A stretch of DNA of 9,557 nt from Methanoregula sp. GTDB taxonomy: Archaea > Halobacteriota > Methanomicrobia > Methanomicrobiales > Methanospirillaceae. Made by a program: the position numbers and the translations under genes. Position 1 is the first letter of the stretch, and each line of letters begins with the position of its first letter. This document shows, in pieces, positions 5,341 to 9,557 of this stretch. The DNA is taken from NCBI RefSeq assembly GCF_002835825.1, contig NZ_PIZH01000039.1, positions 1-9,557 of the forward strand, given 5' to 3'. The notes below the pieces were generated by a model that saw nothing but the letters and a program-made list of their open reading frames with translations, was not told the origin of the DNA and did no database searches.

Positions 5341-6739
5341 GCTTTTCTCCGCCATGATGAAGGAGGAGTGGCGGGTCCACTCCACGATGTTTGGCAGCCT
5401 TTCGTTTGCCCTCTTCCCGTTCATGATCTTCGGGATCGCGTTCATGGGCGCGTTCCTCGTCCCCCTCATGAGGACAACGCTTCCGGCCGGCAACCTCTCG
5501 CTCATCCTCCACGGGAGTTACCTGATGCTCGGCATCATGGTCGGGGGCTTCGGGCTCCTCGGGAACGAAGTCATGAACCGGCGTTTCGGGCAGGCAAGCC
5601 TGCTTGCGTACTCGGCCCGGAGCCTCCCGCTCTCCGAGAAATTCATCTTTGCAAACTTCGTGGTCAAGGACACTGTCTACTACTTCTTCCTCTGGGTCCT
5701 CCCGTTCGGGCTCGGCTACCTCCTCGCCACACCCTGGACCGGCGTCCCGCTCGCGGGCGCCCTGCTCCTGCTTCTCACGCTCGCGCTCGCGCTCCTCTTC
5801 GGCCTCTGCGGGATCTTCTTCCTCTCCACTGTGTATGCCCGGTCGAAGGTGGCGTTCTGGCTCTTCCTCTTCGCGTGTCTCGCGGACCTTGGAGCCATCA
5901 CACTGATCACCGGGGCAAACCCGGCACTCCTCTTCCCGCCCCTCCTGATCAGCAGCGCGTTCACGTGGACAAACCTTTTCGCCTCCTGCCTCCTGCTGGC
6001 ATTCCTTTTTGGCGTTTCACTCTGGCTCTTCTCGCCGGAGTCCGTTGGATCCGAGAAGAATTACCGGGACTCGTTTGGCCCCCTGATGAAGCGGCTCTCC
6101 TTTTTACCCAACCCCCCACTTGCTGTAAAGGACACACTCGACCTGTACCGGAGCGGGAGCATGATCGGCCAGACGATCTTCTCGTTCATCCTGCCTTTGG
6201 CAGTGATCTGGTTCTTCCTCTCCCTCCTCGGGCCGTTCTTCCCGCCCCACGGCCTCCTCATGATCTTCGCGATCACGGCCGGTGTGGTTGCATCTACCAT
6301 GTACACCTGGGTCACGATGTTCGACACGTTCGGGCCCTATGCCTGCCTTCCCGTTGCCGTCAGCACTCTCATCGAAAGCAAGCTGACAATCTTTGCAATC
6401 CTCCAGGTCATCCCCGCGGTCTTCATCGCACTCGTTGCGTTTCTCGCAGGCGAAGCAGCAGTTCTCATCCCCGCGGTTGTGCTCGGCCTCTCGGTCTCGT
6501 TCTATGCCGTTGCGGTGATGGCCTGGCTCACCGGGCTCTCGCCCAGTGTGCTTGTGTACGATGTCCGGGTGCTTGCATCGTATCTCATCCTTGTCGGGAT
6601 TGCGCTGGTGCTTTTTACCGCAGCAGTTTTTGCGAATCCGTACTTTGCCCTTGCCTCAGTGGTCCTCGCTGTACCGGCCTGGTGGTTCGTGCAGCGTGCA
6701 ACAGTGCGGTGGGACGCGGTTGACCCGGCGGGATTCTGA
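5333..6739 (+). CDS. ABC-2 type exporter, multi-span membrane protein
   Basis: A 468-residue integral membrane protein with about 12 hydrophobic segments, near residues 23-45, 55-77, 109-131, 138-168, 171-193, 208-233, 280-301, 308-330, 350-373, 376-400, 412-434 and 436-453. The two sets of six, separated by a polar loop at about 235-275 (SPESVGSEKNYRD and further charged residues), suggest two fused or duplicated six-helix units. A single chain could then supply the full channel. There is no signal peptide or soluble domain. The ATG lies 8 bases inside the ATPase gene, with GGAAGGAT at 5321-5328 as ribosome-binding site, so the two are translationally coupled. Assignment as the permease partner rests on topology and on this coupling; no clear ABC-2 permease signature motif can be read by eye. 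A T-rich terminator follows. Confidence 0.82.
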   Translation: MFELFSAMMKEEWRVHSTMFGSLSFALFPFMIFGIAFMGAFLVPLMRTTLPAGNLSLILHGSYLMLGIMVGGFGLLGNEVMNRRFGQASLLAYSARSLPLSEKFIFANFVVKDTVYYFFLWVLPFGLGYLLATPWTGVPLAGALLLLLTLALALLFGLCGIFFLSTVYARSKVAFWLFLFACLADLGAITLITGANPALLFPPLLISSAFTWTNLFASCLLLAFLFGVSLWLFSPESVGSEKNYRDSFGPLMKRLSFLPNPPLAVKDTLDLYRSGSMIGQTIFSFILPLAVIWFFLSLLGPFFPPHGLLMIFAITAGVVASTMYTWVTMFDTFGPYACLPVAVSTLIESKLTIFAILQVIPAVFIALVAFLAGEAAVLIPAVVLGLSVSFYAVAVMAWLTGLSPSVLVYDVRVLASYLILVGIALVLFTAAVFANPYFALASVVLAVPAWWFVQRATVRWDAVDPAGF

Positions 6740-6741
6740 TC

Positions 6742-6785
6742 CCCATCGGGTTTTTTTGATATAATTGGAACGTTTTTTTAAAAAA
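6742..6785. terminator. Convergent U-tract terminator
   Basis: The plus-strand operon ends at 6739. A short CCC/GGG stem at 6742-6750 is followed by seven T at 6751-6757, and a second T run lies at 6773-6779. Archaeal polymerase terminates mainly on such U tracts. On the minus strand, 6780-6785 gives a run of T directly after the hairpin at 6791-6805, so transcripts from both sides can stop here. No gene is visible in 6740-6807. Confidence 0.6.
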
Positions 6786-6790
6786 CAGGT

Positions 6791-6805
6791 GCCCCAAAAG
6801 GGGGC
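6791..6805 (-). terminator. Hairpin downstream of the cupin gene
   Basis: GCCCC at 6791-6795 and GGGGC at 6801-6805 form a perfect 5-bp stem with a 5-base loop, 2 bases beyond the cupin stop. On the minus strand the stem is followed, a few bases on, by six T. This is a plausible intrinsic-type terminator for the minus-strand cluster. Confidence 0.55.
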
Positions 6806-6807
6806 TC

Positions 6808-7188
6808 TCACTCGCACGGTGAGGTCTCTTTCCCGGTCTTGCCGGGAAACAGGGGGACCGTGCAGATCATCTTCAACATTCCCTTGCCGGTGTTCCGAAT
6901 CTGGTGAAGTTCGCACGGCATGAGCAGGAGTGCATCCCCGGCCCGGACCGGGTGCTCGCTTCCCGTTTTGCCGGCAATGAGAAGGCCCTCTCCTTCAAAA
7001 AAATACATCTCGTGTTCTTCCTTGTGGTTGTGGAAGGATGTGCAGCCACCCGGTGCAATCTCCATCAGCCGCATTGCATACCGCGGGCACCCGTCATCCG
7101 CCGTGAGCAGGAAGCGGGCCTGCATCCCGGAAAAACCCGGTTTGGTCATCGGCACAGCAGGGACATCGGAAGCATGTTTCAGAATCAT
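6808..7188 (-). CDS. Small cupin-domain protein
   Basis: A 126-residue single-domain cupin. Cupin motif 1 is seen as HNHKEEHEMYFFEGEG, with candidate metal ligands His53, His55 and Glu60. Motif 2 is RAGDALLLMPCELHQIRN, with His95 as fourth ligand and Asn99. The spacing fits a divalent-metal-binding beta barrel. Cupins of this size include sugar isomerases, dioxygenases and small-molecule sensors; nothing here separates these. The ATG at 7188 was chosen because it opens directly onto the cupin N-terminus. The frame stays open further upstream, but those codons run back across hicB and do not resemble a cupin. No clear ribosome-binding site precedes it, so the mRNA may be leaderless. It lies 100 bp after the HicB-like gene, with hairpins between them, so it is probably a separate unit. 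Confidence 0.86.
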   Translation of the reverse strand: MILKHASDVPAVPMTKPGFSGMQARFLLTADDGCPRYAMRLMEIAPGGCTSFHNHKEEHEMYFFEGEGLLIAGKTGSEHPVRAGDALLLMPCELHQIRNTGKGMLKMICTVPLFPGKTGKETSPCE

Positions 7189-7220
7189 GATACACAATCT
7201 GTTTTTCCGGCACAGATGAG

Positions 7221-7245
7221 CCTGCCGATATCGTGCACGGGCAGG
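7221..7245. repeat. Inverted repeat in front of the cupin gene
   Basis: CCTGCC at 7221-7226 and GGCAGG at 7240-7245 form a perfect 6-bp stem with a 13-base loop. It lies 33 bases upstream of the cupin start, next to a minus-strand T run (7253-7247). It could be part of the terminator of the preceding gene or a regulatory site for the cupin. Nothing in the sequence decides between these. Confidence 0.4.
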
Positions 7246-7256
7246 AGAAAAATAGT

Positions 7257-7287
7257 GAAGATTTTCTTCTCCGGTCCAGCCGGAGAA
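7257..7287 (-). terminator. Hairpin terminator candidate after the HicB-like gene
   Basis: TTCTCCGG at 7267-7274 and CCGGAGAA at 7280-7287 form a perfect 8-bp stem with a 5-base loop, starting 1 base past the HicB stop codon (read on the minus strand). A second, overlapping repeat GAAGA-TTT-TCTTC occupies 7257-7269, so the two structures exclude each other. A minus-strand T run follows at 7253-7247. The most likely role is termination or 3'-end protection of the upstream transcript. Confidence 0.55.
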
Positions 7288-7288
7288 C

Positions 7289-7519
7289 TTATGCGGAGTC
7301 AGCGACTTCGATCTTAATGATCTCAGAATGAACGGATGCAATGGTCTTTGCCAGTTCCGCATTCTGGGCTTCCCGCACCACTTCGATCGCTTCGCGGATG
7401 CTGGCGATCGCCTCGCCCTGGGTATTGCCATACCCGCGGGCTGACGGAATCTCCACGCAACGGGCAGTGAACCCGCCCTTCTCGTGGCACTCCGTGATGA
7501 TGGTGTAGTGCATGATCAT
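7289..7519 (-). CDS. HicB-like protein without HicA partner
   Basis: A 76-residue protein with the HicB antitoxin-like fold: an N-terminal YTIITECHEKGGFTARCVEI strand pair, the hallmark PSARGYGNTQGEAIASIREAI (small-residue/GYG/T..EA..I.EAI), then a short helical tail to about residue 60 and a polar end. In complete systems HicB neutralises the mRNA-cleaving toxin HicA, and it often represses the operon. No HicA-like frame is visible on either strand within several hundred bases, and this version has no visible HTH or ribbon-helix-helix domain. Solitary HicB-like genes of this type are common in methanogen genomes, so it may have another role. ATG 7519 was chosen, with a second ATG two codons downstream; no ribosome-binding site is clear. 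It is 59 bp from the exonuclease stop. Confidence 0.85.
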   Translation of the reverse strand: MIMHYTIITECHEKGGFTARCVEIPSARGYGNTQGEAIASIREAIEVVREAQNAELAKTIASVHSEIIKIEVADSA

Positions 7520-7547
7520 ATAAGATCGAGGGGACTGTTTACAAAGT

Positions 7548-7564
7548 TTCTGGTCAGAATGACC
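7548..7564. promoter_or_regulatory. Overlapping palindromes upstream of the HicB-like gene
   Basis: Two inverted repeats share this stretch: TTCTG-GT-CAGAA at 7548-7559 and GGTCA-GAA-TGACC at 7552-7564. They lie 29-45 bases before the HicB start on the minus strand, where an archaeal promoter/operator would be expected, and between two genes. They may be a protein-binding site, but no TATA box is obvious and the protein is unknown. Confidence 0.35.
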
Positions 7565-7578
7565 GATAATGAGGGATT

Positions 7579-8334
7579 TCAGCCGGTTTGCAGGTCATCC
7601 CCATGGTTTTTCTGCGCTTCGTAGTCCTGGATATGATTGTTTACGCCCGCCTCGAATGCATCGGGATGGTGGCGGAACTCCTGCGCCACGAGCAGCATCC
7701 GGGCTGCATCCCCGATAGCCTTGTGTGGCTTGATGATATACCGGAACTTCTCCGGGATCCTGTAGGAGAAATGCTGTGAGGAGAGCGTCCTGCCATTAAG
7801 GGCAAACCCGATGACAAGGGACATGCGGTCAAGGGAAACATCCTCCTTTAAGGAATATCGCTGCCGGATTTCACTCTGGAGATCCCGGATGACAAACCCG
7901 CCGGTGCTGACCCGGGCACGCTGGAAGGTCTCCATCTCGCGGCGCCGTGCAAAGAAGACCAGGGTGTCGATCTCTTTTACATTCAACGCCCGCATAAATG
8001 CCCGTAGATCGTTGTGGACTCCGGCAATGGCGTGTTTAGCACGGCGTGTCCCCTCAGCATCAAGACGGCATTTCTCATCTGGCAGCGTCTCGCCGGGCCG
8101 GCTCAGGTTGAAGACCCGCCGGTACCCGTCAACCCGTTTCCCGATATGGTTGGTGACATTTTTCCAGAGCTCGACCTCGACATCGTGAGAGAAGGCCCTG
8201 CCGGCAAACGCGATGGTGTCGGAGACCGGCTCGTGCAGGACAACACCGATCTCGATGGGGATCTGCATCCCCTGCCGGGTGCCGCGGATGCCGGCAAATT
8301 CCATGTCAATGTACGCGGTCCACGGGGCAGGCAT
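7579..8334 (-). CDS. Putative DEDDh-type 3'-5' exonuclease
   Basis: A 251-residue protein with the ends of an RNase T/DnaQ-like fold. Motif I is YIDMEFAG with Asp10 and Glu12 (DxE), followed by the usual QIPIEIGVVL strand. Motif III is HKAIGDAARMLL, with His204 and Asp209 in the H-x4-D spacing of DEDDh nucleases. These residues would hold two metal ions for 3'-5' cleavage of DNA or RNA. The middle motif is the weak point: LVFFARRREMETF at about 125-137 occupies the expected place but offers Glu133 rather than the usual Asp. The start ATG 8334 has GGTGA (plus 8342-8346) 7 bases upstream. It begins 27 bp after the methyltransferase stop and is probably cotranscribed with it. The substrate is unknown. 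The fold assignment is fairly safe, activity less so. Confidence 0.75.
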   Translation of the reverse strand: MPAPWTAYIDMEFAGIRGTRQGMQIPIEIGVVLHEPVSDTIAFAGRAFSHDVEVELWKNVTNHIGKRVDGYRRVFNLSRPGETLPDEKCRLDAEGTRRAKHAIAGVHNDLRAFMRALNVKEIDTLVFFARRREMETFQRARVSTGGFVIRDLQSEIRQRYSLKEDVSLDRMSLVIGFALNGRTLSSQHFSYRIPEKFRYIIKPHKAIGDAARMLLVAQEFRHHPDAFEAGVNNHIQDYEAQKNHGDDLQTG

Positions 8335-8361
8335 GCGTTGTTCACCGGTCAGCCGGATGGC

Positions 8362-9141
8362 TCACTCCTTTGAGGTTGTGGTTCCCGCACCAGCGAGGCG
8401 GTCTTTTGCGATGGCGCAGTATCCCCGGTCAATCTCGATGCCGATGCCTTTCCTCCCGGAGAGGGCTGCTGCAACAAGCGTGCTCCCGCTCCCCATGAAT
8501 GGGTCGAGCACGGTATCCCCGACAAACGTGAAGAGTTTCATGCACCGCAGCGGGAGCTCGACCGGGAACGGCGCCGGGTGCCCGATCTTCTTTTTGCTCT
8601 CGCCATTAAACGTCCAGAGGCCGTTGGTCCAGGCCATGAACTCGTCCCGCGTGATATCGGACTCCCGCGATCCGCTGGTCTTCTTCCAGCTGTCCTTGTA
8701 GAATACCACGATAAGTTCCACCGGCGCGATCACATGCGGGGCCGAAGCGCTCATCCATGAGCCCCATGCGGTCCGGCGGGAGATGTTCCCCTCGTTCCAG
8801 ACGATGGTGGAATGGTAGGAGAAGCCGGCCTCCTTTGCAATGGCCGTGAGATCGGCCCCTACGCTCTGGTGGCCTCCCTTGTTCTTGTCGAGCGGGATGT
8901 TCAAGCAGAACCGGCCATCGCCTTTCAGCCACCCGTGGCACCGCTTCATCCACCGAGCCGAGAAAGCGAGGTACTCGTCGTACGTGACCCGGTCATCGTG
9001 GGAATTGTAGGGGATGTCGACGTTGTAGGGTGGTGATGTTACCACGAGATCGATGCTCTCGTTTCTGATGGTCTTTGTGGAGAAAAGGTCCTCGTTGATG
9101 ATCATGGACCGGTCATCACGGAAAAAAATGGTTCCTGCCAC
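8362..9141 (-). CDS. DNA methyltransferase, beta class (N4-cytosine or N6-adenine)
   Basis: A 259-residue S-adenosylmethionine-dependent DNA modification enzyme. Catalytic motif IV TSPPYN at 35-40 comes before the cofactor-binding motif I DPFMGSGST at 213-221, the order that defines the beta class. GIGIEID at 232-238 is motif II. The central part (IVWNEGNISRRTAWGSWM onward) probably holds target recognition. The S/TSPPY form is common in m4C enzymes, although m6A beta enzymes also use it. No restriction endonuclease is adjacent, so it looks solitary, with a DEDDh nuclease gene following. The start is GTG 9141, fixed by a strong AAGGAGG (plus 9147-9153) 5 bases upstream. CTAG is absent from the window, and archaeal CTAG-specific m4C enzymes such as M.MthZI are known, so CTAG is a candidate target. 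This remains inference. Confidence 0.92.
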   Translation of the reverse strand: MAGTIFFRDDRSMIINEDLFSTKTIRNESIDLVVTSPPYNVDIPYNSHDDRVTYDEYLAFSARWMKRCHGWLKGDGRFCLNIPLDKNKGGHQSVGADLTAIAKEAGFSYHSTIVWNEGNISRRTAWGSWMSASAPHVIAPVELIVVFYKDSWKKTSGSRESDITRDEFMAWTNGLWTFNGESKKKIGHPAPFPVELPLRCMKLFTFVGDTVLDPFMGSGSTLVAAALSGRKGIGIEIDRGYCAIAKDRLAGAGTTTSKE

Positions 9142-9146
9142 AATGC

Positions 9147-9153
9147 CCTCCTT
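9147..9153 (-). promoter_or_regulatory. Strong ribosome-binding site fixing the GTG start of the methyltransferase
   Basis: On the minus strand AAGGAGG lies 5 bases before GTG 9141. It is the best Shine-Dalgarno match in the window. The next in-frame ATG lies 12 codons in, without such a site, and would remove the residues before SMIINEDLF. Confidence 0.75.
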
Positions 9154-9265
9154 ATTATTGGTTTGTCAGCGTGAGGTTTAGCGTTTCGCTCTTTTTCCTG
9201 CCTGCTTAAGGGGTTACAGATGCGTTCGCGGTGATATCCGGGCATTTCTATTCGATTGAACCGCA

Positions 9266-9283
9266 TGGTTATACGAATAACCA
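9266..9283. repeat. Perfect inverted repeat in the divergent intergenic region
   Basis: TGGTTAT at 9266-9272 and ATAACCA at 9277-9283 are perfect 7-base arms around ACGA. It lies between the divergently transcribed methyltransferase and exported-protein genes, 80 bases before the latter's start, and could be an operator. A TATA-like stretch AATATTATTAAG at 9297-9308 follows and would fit a plus-strand start near 9330. Nothing else is recognisable in 9142-9362. Confidence 0.5.
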
Positions 9284-9362
9284 CGGCCATCCTGCCAATA
9301 TTATTAAGCACCTCCCCCACTTCTGGAGAGAGCATTCAGTTCTGCAGTGAGGTTGAGAGAGC

Positions 9363-9557
9363 GTGTTTTTCCCGTATCCGAAGATGGCATGTGTGGCCGG
9401 CATTGTTGTTGTACTCTTCCTGCTCATCGCATCGCCCGTGTCACAAGCACTTGCCCCGGACCCGATCCCCCGAAGTACCGCACCGCACCATGCGGACCGG
9501 CCCGAGGCCATTTTTTTTGAAAAAAACCATCTCGCGTACGTTGCCTGGGACCAGGAC
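9363..9557 (+). CDS. Exported protein with N-terminal signal peptide, partial
   Basis: The first 65 codons of a gene that continues beyond the window. The N-terminus has a short polar stretch with Lys7, a hydrophobic core VAGIVVVLFLLIASPV at about 11-26, and a likely signal peptidase site after SQA (about residue 29). A proline-rich segment follows (PDPIPRSTAPHH), then the start of a domain reading AIFFEKNHLAYVAWDQD. GTG 9363 has a GAGGT-like site about 9 bases upstream; ATG 9384 is an in-frame alternative with no visible site that would still keep the signal sequence. The remaining fragment is too short for family assignment. I do not recognise it. Confidence 0.65.
   Translation, partial: MFFPYPKMACVAGIVVVLFLLIASPVSQALAPDPIPRSTAPHHADRPEAIFFEKNHLAYVAWDQD

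Noticed and set aside
5368..6723. 451-codon plus-strand frame inside the exporter membrane protein gene
   Set aside because: The translation is Pro/Arg/His-rich and non-hydrophobic. The overlapping frame at 5333 gives a clean 12-helix protein with a ribosome-binding site.
7189..7431. Upstream extension of the cupin gene by 81 codons
   Set aside because: The extension runs antisense-free but out of frame through hicB and the hairpins; its residues are Arg/Ser-rich and unlike a cupin N-terminus.
9180..9198. AGCG-TTT-CGCT plus T run as a plus-strand terminator
   Set aside because: No plus-strand gene ends upstream of it, and the stem is only 4 bp, so it is probably chance.
9102..9335. 77-codon minus-strand frame upstream of the methyltransferase
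   Set aside because: It overlaps the methyltransferase start in another frame, has no recognisable domain and occupies the probable divergent promoter region.

Overview
The window looks like a contig end from a methanogenic archaeon, most likely order Methanomicrobiales (Methanoregula-like). This assignment is inferred from gene style, not from a search. The pointers are a response regulator with the REC/GAF architecture common in these methanogens, an aldo/keto reductase with a ferredoxin-like tail, archaeal TATA-like boxes, a G+C-rich composition (rough impression high fifties percent) and U-tract terminators. I see no rRNA, tRNA, CRISPR array, transposase or insertion sequence.

Bases 1-86 do not look genomic. 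They resemble an error-rich read-through of an Illumina Nextera adapter (Tn5 mosaic end, read-1 primer, index, P5, homopolymer tail). Genomic sequence starts at about 87, inside the last codons of modA.

Region A (about 87-2674, plus strand) is a molybdate-type ABC uptake operon: modA (3' end only), modB, modC, then a REC-GAF response regulator. modB/modC and modC/regulator overlap by ATGA, so the regulator is probably translated together with the transporter.

Region B (2675-6739, plus strand) is a four-gene operon: aldo/keto reductase with two four-cysteine clusters, TetR-family repressor, ABC-2 type ATPase and a 12-helix membrane protein. The genes overlap by 8 bp, or are 1 bp apart. The promoter has a TATA-like box at 2744-2750 and a palindrome at 2768-2781 where transcription should begin, which suggests control by the TetR protein in the same operon. 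A two-way terminator follows at 6743-6806.

Region C (6808-9141, minus strand) contains, in order of transcription, a beta-class N4-cytosine/N6-adenine DNA methyltransferase, a DEDDh-type exonuclease, a solitary HicB-like protein and a small cupin. The methyltransferase and nuclease are 27 bp apart and probably cotranscribed. CTAG does not occur anywhere in the window by my reading, which fits a CTAG-type modification history, though the specificity of this enzyme is not proven.

Region D (9142-9557) is a 221-bp divergent intergenic region with a 7-bp-arm inverted repeat, then the start of a plus-strand exported protein that runs off the window.
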